Assembly (NCBI GenBank): GCA_039931615.1
Contig: JBDTRR010000008.1
Span: forward strand, 1 to 64,000
Source: JAHFUI01 sp039931615
Lineage (GTDB): Bacteria > Acidobacteriota > Vicinamibacteria > Vicinamibacterales > CAVVIG01
Direction of reading: 5' to 3'
Length of the DNA stretch: 64,000 nucleotides
Both the position numbers and the translations under genes were made by a program. The notes beneath the pieces were generated by a model that worked only from the letters and a program-made list of their open reading frames with translations, searched no databases and was not told where the DNA came from. Below, one piece after another: positions 45,744 through 54,426 of this stretch (the stretch's first letter is position 1; the number at the start of each line of letters is the position of its first letter).

Positions 45744-46688
45744 CTACATCGCGACTTCTTCCTGAGATGGAAAGCCGTGCTGCTTGCGGCCGGGTTCACC
45801 GTCGTGCTCCGCGGTGGTCTTGTAGAGCTCGAAGCGGCCGTCTACTGCATCCCGGGCGAGGCTCTTTTCGTAAGCGTTGCGCTCCGCAGCGGTCATCGGC
45901 GAGAAGTCGTGTGCGATACGGAGGTTCTGCCGTAGCACCTTCAGCGAGTCGATCCCCGAGACGGTGGTGCAGACCGGCAGGCTCATCGCATAGCGCAGCG
46001 CGTCGCCGACCCGCGCCGCCTTCTTCTTGATCGCCCGGCCGTCGCCGCCCAGGCTCTTCATCCCGATTGCCGCGATCTTCTGCCGCACCAGCTCCGGCAG
46101 CACCCGGACTTGAAAGCTGCGGAAGCCGGCATCGAAGCCGTTCAACGGCAATTGGCAGGCATCGAAGGGAAACCCGTACGACAGCATGCGCAAGTGGATC
46201 TCTGGATCCTTGTGACCGGTGAAGCCGACATATCGGACCTTGCCCTGTGCTTTCGCCTGCTCGAGCGCTTCGATCACGCCGTCCTTCGCGAAATGACGCT
46301 CCGGATCGTTGAAATAGACGCATTCGTGCACCTGCCAGAGATCCAGGTGGTCGGTCTGCAGGCGACGCAGCGAGTCGTTGAGCTGGCGCATGGCGACCTT
46401 CGCACTGCGTCCATGCGTGCACACCTTCGTCATCAGGAACACCGAGTCGCGGCGATCCTTGATCGCGAGGCCCATTCGCCGTTCGCTTTCGCCCTCGTGG
46501 TACTCCCAGGCGTTGTCGAGGAAGTTGATGCCGGCGCCAATCGCTTCATGAACGATCCGGACCGCTTCGCCGACCGTGCCGGTCTTGCCGAGGTGATAGC
46601 CGCCAAGTCCGATGATGGACACCAGGTCATCGTGGCGTCCGAATCGGCGACGGCCGACAGCGCCGCGTGAGGATGATTGAGAAGACAT
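45744..46688 (-). CDS. Aldo/keto reductase
   Basis: This 314-aa NAD(P)H-dependent oxidoreductase has the AKR barrel: IIGLGGYHLGK, INFLDNAWEYHEGESERRMG (catalytic Asp and Tyr), LMTKVC (catalytic Lys), LDLWQVHECVYFN (catalytic His) and GMKSLGGDG. The ATG at 46688 precedes a short Ser-rich leader; the open frame beyond has no homology. The substrate cannot be predicted. It is divergent from the DoxX gene. Confidence 0.88.
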   Translation of the reverse strand: MSSQSSSRGAVGRRRFGRHDDLVSIIGLGGYHLGKTGTVGEAVRIVHEAIGAGINFLDNAWEYHEGESERRMGLAIKDRRDSVFLMTKVCTHGRSAKVAMRQLNDSLRRLQTDHLDLWQVHECVYFNDPERHFAKDGVIEALEQAKAQGKVRYVGFTGHKDPEIHLRMLSYGFPFDACQLPLNGFDAGFRSFQVRVLPELVRQKIAAIGMKSLGGDGRAIKKKAARVGDALRYAMSLPVCTTVSGIDSLKVLRQNLRIAHDFSPMTAAERNAYEKSLARDAVDGRFELYKTTAEHDGEPGRKQHGFPSQEEVAM

Positions 46689-46802
46689 ATGATCTTGACC
46701 TCGAGGCGCCGCGGCATCGACCGCGGCCCTGGCGATGGCGTTGCAAGGCTCGTGCTGGAGGTGTCCCGGCCGGGCCCGCCGGGACATCCAAGGGAGCCAT
46801 TC

Positions 46803-47180
46803 ATGAACAAGATCTTGTGGATACTTCAGGTCCTGCTGGCAGTGGCCTTCCTGGCCCATGGCTGGTTCATCATCTTCCCACCGGCCGAGGTAGTGCCCCA
46901 GATGGCGGCCTTCCCGACCGCCTTCTGGATTTTTCTCGGCGTCGCCGAAATACTGGCGGGGGTGGGCCTGACCCTGCCCGGCATCACCGGGATTCTGCCC
47001 TGGCTGGTTCCGAGCGCCGCCGTCGGTCTGATGGTGGTGATGGTCGGCGCGACAATTCTTCACGGCACCCGCGGTGAAGTGGGCCCGGCGCTCACGACGG
47101 TGGTCCTTTTCGTGCTTCTCACCTTTGTTGCGTATATGCGCTGGAAGGTACGGCCGATCGCGCGGCGGCACGCGGTCTGA
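46803..47180 (+). CDS. DoxX family membrane protein
   Basis: The 125-aa protein has four hydrophobic segments and the DoxX-like pattern (LQVLLAVAFLAHGWFIIFPP, GVAEILAGVGLTLPGITGI). An AAGGGAG ribosome site precedes the ATG. DoxX-like proteins are small inner-membrane proteins linked to thiol or quinone redox in some species. Confidence 0.8.
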   Translation: MNKILWILQVLLAVAFLAHGWFIIFPPAEVVPQMAAFPTAFWIFLGVAEILAGVGLTLPGITGILPWLVPSAAVGLMVVMVGATILHGTRGEVGPALTTVVLFVLLTFVAYMRWKVRPIARRHAV

Positions 47181-47205
47181 CGACGTGCCGCGCTGCGGAA
47201 TTGTC

Positions 47206-49653
47206 ATGATCCCAAGGTCGTCATCGATCCCCGGAGACGAGCCGGCAGTCGGTCAAACCGGCCACGGCGGCCGGCGCCGGAATCGGCTGGTATATCGGCT
47301 CGGCACCGCCCTGCTGTGCGGCCTGGCTATCTTGCCGTCGACGCCGGCGGCGGCCCAGGATACGACCGGCGTCGGCTCGGTCAGCGGCTCGGTGGTGGAC
47401 GCCGCCAGCGCGCCGGCGGCGCTGGTGACCGTCTGTCTGGTCGGGACCACGCAGTGCGTCGTGACCGATGAGCGTGGGGCGTTCCGGCTCGCCAACGTCC
47501 GCTCCGGCGGCTACGATCTGGAAGCCACCCCGCCGGGACAGACGGCGCTGCCGCTCGGGCGGATCGACGTCCGCGCTGGCTTCGATCAACGCGTTGAAAT
47601 TGCGCTGCCGGCCGGCAACCGGCTGGAGACCACGGTCACGGTCACCGCGCCAGGGATGGCGCCGCCGCCCGAGGTGAAGACCTCGGCATACCTCGTCACT
47701 TCGAGTGAGATCTTCCGCGCCGCCGGCGCGCTGCAGGACGTCTCCCGCTACGTCCAGACGCTGCCCGGCGTCGTGATCGGATCGGACGACTTCCGCAACG
47801 ACATCATCGTCCGCGGCGGCAGCCCGCTCGAGAACCTCTTCATCGTCGACAACATCGAGGTGCCGAACATCAATACCTTCGCCAATTTCGCGTCGGCCGG
47901 CGGCACGGTCAGCATTCTCGAGCCGTCGATGATCCGCGACGTCACGTTCCTGACCGGCGGCTACCCGGCGTCCTACACCAACCGCGCGTCCAGCGTGCTG
48001 CAGATCACTCAGCGTGAAGGCAGCCGCGAGGGGGTGCGCGGCCGGGCGACGCTGGGCTTCGCCGGAGCCGGCGGCGCGGTCGAGGGGCCGCTGGCTGGCG
48101 GCCGCGGATCGTGGGTGGTCTCGGCGCGCCGGAGCTTTCTCGATGCGTTCACCAAGGACATCGGGATCGGCGGCGTGCCGGTGCTCTATACCGTGAACGC
48201 CAAGGCCATCTACGACATCGATGCGACCGATCGGATCTGGGTGGTGAACATCACCGGCGTGGATCGGATCCGCCTCGGGCTGACCGATTCGACGCCCAAC
48301 GACGAGGAGGTCTTCAACTTCGACATCCGCTACCAGGGATGGCGCAGCGCGACCGGCGTCAACTGGCAGCACCTGTTCGGCTCGCGCGGGGTCGGCTTGT
48401 TCGGCGTCACCAGTTCGGTGGCGACGGTCGGCTCGACGGTCAAGGATCTGGTGAAGAACGGCATTCCGCCGCCGCAGGCCGGGGCGGACGAGATCATCGC
48501 CGCCAGCCCGCTGATCTACCAGGACGACTCGAGCGAGTCGGAAACGACCGTGAAGTACGACGCCACGCTGGCCGCCGCGTCGATCATGAAGCTCCAGTTC
48601 GGCGGCAGCGTCAAACGGTTCGGCGTGAGCTACGACAGCAGCGCGCCGCTCGGCTACGACAGTCCCTATTCCCGTCAGCCCGGCGTCAACGCGTTCAGCA
48701 TCGTCGACCGCTTCTCGGCCTGGCAGTCGGGCGCCTACCTCCAGGTCACCGGCAATCTCACCGCGGCGTTGAACGTCACGGCCGGAGGGCGATTCGACCG
48801 GTATCAGTACATCGACGCGTCGCGCTTCAGCCCGCGGCTGGCCGCCACGCTGGCGCTGACGCCCCGGCTATCGGTCAAGGCCAGCACCGGCATCTACTAC
48901 CAGCAGCCGGCCTTCCAGTTCCTCGCGGTGTTCCCCGAGAACCGCGCCCTGAAGCCGTTTCGTGCGAACCACTTTGTCGGCGGTATGGCATTGTCGTTCG
49001 GCAACGGCCTGTCGGCCAGTGTCGAGGGCTATCGCAAGGACTACCGCGACTACCCGGTCGCCACCGAGTATCCGTCGCTGTCGCTGGCCAACCTCGGCGA
49101 CACCTTCAACGTGCAGGAGGTGCTGTTTCCACTGACCAGCGCGGGAGTCGGCCGCAGCCAGGGGATCGAGCTCGGATTGACGAAACAAGACGACGGCCGC
49201 TGGTACGGGCAGATCAACCTGTCGCTGTCGAAGGCGCGGCAGGCGGGGCTCGATCGGGTGCTGCGTCCCGGATCGTTCGATTATCCGGTGGTGTTCAACC
49301 TGACCGGAGGCCGTCGCTGGTCGCCGAAATGGGAATCGTCGCTCAGGGTCGCCTACCTCGCCGGGCGGCCCTACACACCGTTCGACGCCGACGAGTCGAC
49401 GCGCCAGCGGCGCGGCATCTACGACCTCGCCCAGGTCAATGCGGTGCGCGCGCCGGCCTACGCCCGCATCGATGTCCGCATCGACCGGAACGCGACGATC
49501 GCCGGCAAACCGGTCATCCTGTTTTTCGGCGTCCAGAACGTGACCGGACGACGGAATTTCGCCGGCTACGTCTGGAATCGGCGGACCAATTCGGCCGACG
49601 CCAACGAGCAGCTCGGCGTCTTCCCGCTGCTCGGCCTGGAGTGGCGGTTCTGA
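47206..49653 (+). CDS. TonB-dependent receptor
   Basis: The 815-aa outer-membrane receptor has a long basic N-terminus before its signal segment (LGTALLCGLAILPSTPAAAQ), a carboxypeptidase-regulatory-like domain (VSGSVVDAASAPAALVTVCLVG), a plug with RGGSPLENLFIVDNIEVPNINTFANFASAGG and a barrel ending in PLLGLEWRF, the usual C-terminal aromatic. It is followed after 7 nt by the spermidine-synthase-like gene. The start ATG 47206 is a best guess. Confidence 0.88.
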   Translation: MIPRSSSIPGDEPAVGQTGHGGRRRNRLVYRLGTALLCGLAILPSTPAAAQDTTGVGSVSGSVVDAASAPAALVTVCLVGTTQCVVTDERGAFRLANVRSGGYDLEATPPGQTALPLGRIDVRAGFDQRVEIALPAGNRLETTVTVTAPGMAPPPEVKTSAYLVTSSEIFRAAGALQDVSRYVQTLPGVVIGSDDFRNDIIVRGGSPLENLFIVDNIEVPNINTFANFASAGGTVSILEPSMIRDVTFLTGGYPASYTNRASSVLQITQREGSREGVRGRATLGFAGAGGAVEGPLAGGRGSWVVSARRSFLDAFTKDIGIGGVPVLYTVNAKAIYDIDATDRIWVVNITGVDRIRLGLTDSTPNDEEVFNFDIRYQGWRSATGVNWQHLFGSRGVGLFGVTSSVATVGSTVKDLVKNGIPPPQAGADEIIAASPLIYQDDSSESETTVKYDATLAAASIMKLQFGGSVKRFGVSYDSSAPLGYDSPYSRQPGVNAFSIVDRFSAWQSGAYLQVTGNLTAALNVTAGGRFDRYQYIDASRFSPRLAATLALTPRLSVKASTGIYYQQPAFQFLAVFPENRALKPFRANHFVGGMALSFGNGLSASVEGYRKDYRDYPVATEYPSLSLANLGDTFNVQEVLFPLTSAGVGRSQGIELGLTKQDDGRWYGQINLSLSKARQAGLDRVLRPGSFDYPVVFNLTGGRRWSPKWESSLRVAYLAGRPYTPFDADESTRQRRGIYDLAQVNAVRAPAYARIDVRIDRNATIAGKPVILFFGVQNVTGRRNFAGYVWNRRTNSADANEQLGVFPLLGLEWRF

Positions 49654-49660
49654 CCAGCCG

Positions 49661-50356
49661 ATGATCGCCTGGGAACTCCTCGCCGAGACCGCCACGCCGG
49701 ACGGCGCCGACATGCGGTTGACCAGGCAAGGCAGCGAATACGTCATCCTGGTGAACGGCCGGACCCTGATGTCCAGCCGCATGCACGGCTCCGAGGAGGC
49801 GCTGGCGGCCAATGTCTGCCGGCATGCGCGCGGGATCGAGCAGCCGCGTGTACTGGTGGGTGGGCTCGGGATGGGGTTCACCCTCCGGGCGACCCTGGAT
49901 CTGCTGCCGGCCGACGCGGTCGTGCGGGTCGTCGAGCTGGTGCCGGCGGTGATCGAGTGGAACCGCGGTCCGCTCGGCGCCATCGCCGGGCATCCGCTCG
50001 ACGATCGGCGGGTGCGGGTAGAGGTTGGCGACGTCGGGTTCACGCTGCGCGCGAATCCCGGCCGGTTCGACGTCATCCTGTTGGACGTCGACAACGGTCC
50101 GGCCGCGTTGACGACGCCTGCCAACCAGGGCCTCTACGACAATGCCGGGGTCGCTGCCGCGTTTGCCGCTCTGAGAGCCGGCGGTGCGCTGGGGGTCTGG
50201 TCGGCGTGGGAGGATCGCAAGTTCGAGCAGCGCCTTCGCTTCCACGGATTCGACGCCCGCGCCGACCGGGTGCGCGCCCGCCTGAAAAAGGGCGGCGCCA
50301 GACACACCGTGTTCGTCGGCGTCAAGCCGGCGGCCGACCCGCGATCGCCGGCCTGA
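49661..50356 (+). CDS. Spermidine synthase-like protein
   Basis: This 231-aa protein has a spermidine-synthase-type Rossmann core: RVLVGGLGMGFTLRATL, VVRVVELVPAVIEWNRG, RVEVGDVGF and FDVILLDVDNGP. The N-terminal tetramerisation domain of true SpeE is very short here, and no SAM decarboxylase gene is near. Family members of this length are often annotated as spermine synthase domain proteins of unknown substrate. Confidence 0.8.
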   Translation: MIAWELLAETATPDGADMRLTRQGSEYVILVNGRTLMSSRMHGSEEALAANVCRHARGIEQPRVLVGGLGMGFTLRATLDLLPADAVVRVVELVPAVIEWNRGPLGAIAGHPLDDRRVRVEVGDVGFTLRANPGRFDVILLDVDNGPAALTTPANQGLYDNAGVAAAFAALRAGGALGVWSAWEDRKFEQRLRFHGFDARADRVRARLKKGGARHTVFVGVKPAADPRSPA

Positions 50357-50365
50357 CAGCGCCGT

Positions 50366-50371
50366 TACAAT
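50366..50371 (+). promoter_or_regulatory. -10-like hexamer TACAAT, leaderless arrangement
   Basis: TACAAT ends 5 nt before the ATG of the methyltransferase gene at 50377. Confidence 0.4.
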
Positions 50372-50376
50372 TGCTC

Positions 50377-51141
50377 ATGTCAGACGCGCAAACCTGGGAT
50401 CCGGCGACCTACGCCCGCCATGCGCGGTTTGTCTCGGATCTTGGATCTCCGGTCGTCGCGTTGCTGGCGCCCCAGCCGGGCGAACGGATCCTGGATCTCG
50501 GCTGCGGCGACGGGGCACTGACCAGGACGCTGGTCGATGCCGGGTGCGACGTCGTCGCGGTGGACTCGAGCGCGCCGCTGGTCGAAGCGGCCAGGGCGCG
50601 GGGACTCGACGCCCGCGTCATGAGCGCCGACGCGCTGCCGTTCCGCGACGAGTTCGATGCCGTCTTCAGCAATGCCGTCCTGCACTGGATCAAGCAGGCG
50701 GATCCGATGATCGCGGCGGTGTATCGATCACTGCGGCCCGGCGGGCGTTTCGTGGCGGAATGTGGCGGCGCCGGCTGCGTCCAGAAAATTCGCACCGCCC
50801 TGGTCGAGGCGCTGGAACGGCGCGGGATGGATGGGGAAGCTCGCGTGCCCTGGTATTTTCCGACGCCGGGCGACTACGCGACGCGGTTGGAGCGGGCCGG
50901 CTTCCGCGTCGAGAGCATCGCCTTGATTCCGCGGCCGACGCCGCTGCCCGGCGACGTTACCGGCTGGCTTGAAACGTTCGCCCAAAGCTTCCTCCACGGG
51001 CTGGCCGAGACAGCCCGGGAGGAATATCTGCAAGACGTCCGAGCCGCGCTGGAGCCGCAGCTCCGGGAGTCCGACGGCACCTGGGTCGCGGATTACGTCC
51101 GGCTGCGATTCGCGGCAACCAGGGCGGCGCGACCGGCATAG
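50377..51141 (+). CDS. Class I SAM-dependent methyltransferase
   Basis: The 254-aa protein has intact SAM-binding motifs: ERILDLGCGDGALTRTL (motif I), CDVVAVDSSAPLVEAAR (acidic residue at strand 2 end), FDAVFSNAVLHWIKQADP and RSLRPGGRFVAECGG. The HWIKQ pattern and length resemble trans-aconitate 2-methyltransferase and malonyl-CoA methyltransferase, so a small carboxylic acid substrate is possible. Confidence 0.85.
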   Translation: MSDAQTWDPATYARHARFVSDLGSPVVALLAPQPGERILDLGCGDGALTRTLVDAGCDVVAVDSSAPLVEAARARGLDARVMSADALPFRDEFDAVFSNAVLHWIKQADPMIAAVYRSLRPGGRFVAECGGAGCVQKIRTALVEALERRGMDGEARVPWYFPTPGDYATRLERAGFRVESIALIPRPTPLPGDVTGWLETFAQSFLHGLAETAREEYLQDVRAALEPQLRESDGTWVADYVRLRFAATRAARPA

Positions 51142-51165
51142 ACGACGGCCGTAGCCTGGCCGGGC

Positions 51166-52230
51166 TCACTTCGTTCCGGTCTCGGACTCGAGCAGCCGCG
51201 GTGAGAGCACATCGCCCTCGACGGTGGTGACGCGAAGATGCGTGACCTCGCCTTCGGCGTCCTTGATGAACCTGAGCGAGGCGCCCAGGGCCGGAAGGAA
51301 GAACTCCTCGTCCGAGGTGGCATAGGCGGCATGCCGGCCGCCGCCGCCCGGCATCTCGATCATCAGCTCCCCGCCATCGACCAGCGCCCGCAGTTTCCCG
51401 ATCGGACCGGCCCGATAGACGCCGACGTACCGGGCGAGGACCGCCGGAGCGACCGTGACCTCGGCCTTCTTGTCGTCGTGGAGCTGCCCGACCAGGTGGG
51501 CGTGATCCTTCTCGTTCTCGTTGCAGACGTGCTCGAGCAGCTCGGTGTCCGGCGCCAGCGCCACCTCCACGGCGATGGTCCAGGGCTTGGTATAGGTCTG
51601 CGGATCGTCGAACGTCATCTGCAGCTCGATGTGGCCGACATCGAGGCGGCGGAACCGCTCGGTGACGCGCAATGCCTCGGTGTGCGGACGGCCGGTCAGG
51701 TCGAGCCAGGTCCTGTCGTTGAAGCCGATGGTGTCCACGACCAGCGTGTCGCCTTCCCAGCGGCCGACCGAGTACCCCATCCAGGACGGGTTGGGATCGA
51801 CGGGAAGGGCGCGGTCGTCGAGGAAGATCTGTCGGGTGGGTGTTCCTTCATAGACGATCAGGAGCAGGCCGGGCGTCTGGACGAGCTTGATCGGATCGCC
51901 GAACAGACCGGCGCGCGGCCCGACCGGCAGGCAATTCGTGTCCGGACTGTCCTTGGCGTAGTTCGCCGCACGCTCGGCGCGGACCGCCTTCGCCCACGGC
52001 AGCATGTCGACGTGCTGACTGCCAAAGATGTTGAAGGTATAGCCCAGACCGTTCATGCGCCAGATTCCGGACAAGTCGGGCTTGCCGTCCGCCGTTCGCG
52101 GCGCCGGCGCGGCCAGGTTCGGCGTGCCGTCAGCTGTCCGTGGCAGCCCGGGCGTGGGGTGTTTCAGCCATTGCGCGCCGAGTGGCACACTCATGACCGC
52201 CAACGTCACCGTCAAGATCAACCACTTCAT
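51166..52230 (-). CDS. Secreted hypothetical protein (acidobacterial family)
   Basis: This 354-aa protein has a signal peptide (LILTVTLAVMSVPLGAQ) and the repeated PRTADGxPxL motif (LPRTADGTPNLAAPAPRTADGKPDLSGIW) that marks a large family of secreted acidobacterial proteins of unknown function. Other family features are DPNPSWMGYSVGRWEGDTLVVDTIGFNDRTWLDLTGRPHTEALRVTERFRR. It is monocistronic as far as can be seen. Confidence 0.8.
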   Translation of the reverse strand: MKWLILTVTLAVMSVPLGAQWLKHPTPGLPRTADGTPNLAAPAPRTADGKPDLSGIWRMNGLGYTFNIFGSQHVDMLPWAKAVRAERAANYAKDSPDTNCLPVGPRAGLFGDPIKLVQTPGLLLIVYEGTPTRQIFLDDRALPVDPNPSWMGYSVGRWEGDTLVVDTIGFNDRTWLDLTGRPHTEALRVTERFRRLDVGHIELQMTFDDPQTYTKPWTIAVEVALAPDTELLEHVCNENEKDHAHLVGQLHDDKKAEVTVAPAVLARYVGVYRAGPIGKLRALVDGGELMIEMPGGGGRHAAYATSDEEFFLPALGASLRFIKDAEGEVTHLRVTTVEGDVLSPRLLESETGTK

Positions 52231-52378
52231 ACGTCCTCCTTCGGACAGCGGGCCTGGCGGCTGGTGGAACCGGCTTGAGGGCGCGCCATTCGCTGTTCAG
52301 TTCCTAGACGCGCCATCGGAGGGAAATCCCCGCAGGACCCGGGGGCCTGGCCGGCGCAAGGAGAGCGACATTCCAGAA

Positions 52379-52444
52379 TCGTACGTGGCGTCCGACTTCA
52401 GTCGGACCACGGATCATCCGGCTGAAGCCGGATCCCACGTACGA
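52379..52444. repeat. REPIN-like element: two palindromes within outer inverted repeats
   Basis: Outer arms TCGTACGTGG (52379-52388) and CCACGTACGA (52435-52444) enclose GTCCGACTTCAGTCGGAC (52390-52407) and ATCCGGCTGAAGCCGGAT (52416-52433). The loop sequences TTCA/TGAA are inverse, as expected for two REPs facing each other. The remaining part of the gap 52231-52461 shows nothing else. Confidence 0.7.
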
Positions 52445-52461
52445 GAGGGAGTGGGGTCAAG

Positions 52462-54333
52462 TCACCGCCCGACGACGGTCGAGTGCGCGGCGGCGCGACG
52501 GTTGCGCCGCCGGCTGTGGACGGTCTGCAGGATGATCCAGCCGACGGCCGCCGCCACGACCGATGCCGCCAGGATGCTGAGCTTGGCCAGCGCCAGCGTG
52601 TGTCGGTTGTCGAACGCCACGCCGGCGATGAAGAAGGCCATCGTGAAACCGATGCCGCACAGGACACCGGCGCCGGCCAGTTGCGACCATTTGATGTCGC
52701 CCGGTTTGGCCGCCAGACCGGCGGTCACCGCCAGCCAGGCGCCGGCCGAAATGCCCAGCGGCTTGCCGATGAGCAGCCCGAGCATCACCCCGAGGCTGAC
52801 CGGCTCGAGAAAGTCGCGGGGCTTCACCACCAGTTCGACCCCCGCGTTGGCGAACGCGAACAGGGGAAGCACGAGATACGACGACCACGGCTGCAGGTCG
52901 CGGGCGAGCCGCTGCGCCGGCGAGAGCAGCCGCTCCACCATGCCTTCGAGCGCGCGAACGGCGGCCTGATACCGCGCTTCGGTCGCCTCGCCGATCGCCG
53001 GCGCCTCGACGCTCTGGAAGATCGATTCTGCTTGAGCCAGGAGGACGGCGGCGTTCGGTGCGCCGCGGGTCGGAATGGCGAACGCGAGCAGCACGCCGGC
53101 CAGGGTCGGATGCACGCCGGAATCGAGCACGGCGAACCAGAGCAGGACGCCGACCAGTGCGTACGGCAGCGCGCGAAAGACCCGCGCCCAGTTGAGCGCG
53201 AGGGCCACGCCCCAGAGCGCGGCCGCGATGCCGAGGCTGGACAGCCGCATCGACTCCGTGTAGAAAACCGCGATCACCACGATCGAACCGACGTCGTCGG
53301 CAATCGCCGCGGCGGCGACGAACACGCGCAGCGATTGCGGAACCCGGCGGCCGAGCAGCGCGAGGACGCCGAGCGCGAACGCGGTGTCGGTGCCCATCGG
53401 CACGCCCCAGCCGCGACTGCCGGCCCCGCCGGCGTTGAACAGCAGATAGATCAGCGACGGACAGAGCATGCCGGCAGCCGCGGCGGCGATCGGCAGCGCG
53501 GCGCGCCGCGGCGTCGCCAGTTCGCCGATGGTCAGCTCATGCCTGATCTCCAGTCCGACCACGAGAAAGAAGATGACGATCAACCCGTCGTTCATCCAGT
53601 GCTGCAGCGAGAGCTGGAGCGACCAGGCGCCGACGCCAATCCGCACCGGCATCTCCCAGAAGCGCAGATAGCCATCGCGCCAGGGCGAGTTCGCCCAGGC
53701 GAGTGCGGCGATGACGCCCACCAGCATCAGCAGGCCGCTCGACGTCGAGAGACCGGCGAACTGCTCGGCGAGGAGCCGGATCCTCCAGCCGAGCGGCTTG
53801 GTCACCGCCTCGAGCAGCGACTCGACGTCCCAGGGGCCGTCGTAGCGGCGGCCGTCGACGAAGAACGTCGGTGTCGCACTCGCGCCGCTGCGCCCGGCGC
53901 TGGCCAGGTCTTCGTCGATGCGCGGCGCATGGACGTGATCGTCGAGCTCCCGGGCGAATCGCCCGGCGTCGAGACCGATCGCGTCGGCGGCCCGCACCAG
54001 ACTGTCGCGGTCGAGCTCACGCGGATGGGTGAGCAGGTGCTCGTGCATCTGCCAGAACTTTCCCTGCGCGGCTGCCGCTTCGGCGGCCTCGGCGGCGAGC
54101 TGGGCGTGCTCGTGCACCCGGCGGTTCGGCAGGTGTCTGAAGACGTAGCGCACCTGGCCAGGCAGGCGTTCGTCGCGGACGCGGAGAATGCCACGGTGGG
54201 CGCGGCGGCAGTAGCCGCACTCGTAGTCGCCGAATTCCACCAGTGTCACCGCGCCGCCGGCCGACCCGGAGAGGTGATCGCGGTCGGGATCGACGGGAGG
54301 CCAGAGTCGTGGCCGCTCGGATTCGTCGCTCAT
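52462..54333 (-). CDS. DsbA-like domain fused to NhaA Na+/H+ antiporter
   Basis: The 623-aa protein starts with a DsbA-like thioredoxin domain (about 25-175; redox site Cys39-Gly-Tyr-Cys42 in DYECGYCRRAH, and cis-Pro in ATPTFFVDG) and continues with an NhaA antiporter (about 180-600; GLEIRHELTIGEL, PMGTDTAFALGVLALLG, and the AIADDVGSIVVIA Asp pair needed for Na+/H+ exchange). No signal sequence precedes the DsbA part. It follows the cNMP/TrxR-like gene by 93 nt on the same strand. Confidence 0.92.
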   Translation of the reverse strand: MSDESERPRLWPPVDPDRDHLSGSAGGAVTLVEFGDYECGYCRRAHRGILRVRDERLPGQVRYVFRHLPNRRVHEHAQLAAEAAEAAAAQGKFWQMHEHLLTHPRELDRDSLVRAADAIGLDAGRFARELDDHVHAPRIDEDLASAGRSGASATPTFFVDGRRYDGPWDVESLLEAVTKPLGWRIRLLAEQFAGLSTSSGLLMLVGVIAALAWANSPWRDGYLRFWEMPVRIGVGAWSLQLSLQHWMNDGLIVIFFLVVGLEIRHELTIGELATPRRAALPIAAAAAGMLCPSLIYLLFNAGGAGSRGWGVPMGTDTAFALGVLALLGRRVPQSLRVFVAAAAIADDVGSIVVIAVFYTESMRLSSLGIAAALWGVALALNWARVFRALPYALVGVLLWFAVLDSGVHPTLAGVLLAFAIPTRGAPNAAVLLAQAESIFQSVEAPAIGEATEARYQAAVRALEGMVERLLSPAQRLARDLQPWSSYLVLPLFAFANAGVELVVKPRDFLEPVSLGVMLGLLIGKPLGISAGAWLAVTAGLAAKPGDIKWSQLAGAGVLCGIGFTMAFFIAGVAFDNRHTLALAKLSILAASVVAAAVGWIILQTVHSRRRNRRAAAHSTVVGR

Positions 54334-54426
54334 CGCCTTCGCTTCAGCGGCGCGGCGTGCGGCGGCCGCGCCGGCTCGAGATCAGACGCCCGCCGGTCCC
54401 GTCTGATGTCGCCGTGCGGTCTCAAC

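Noticed and set aside
46689..47207. N-terminal extension of the aldo/keto reductase frame
   Set aside because: It runs antisense through the DoxX gene and has no homology.
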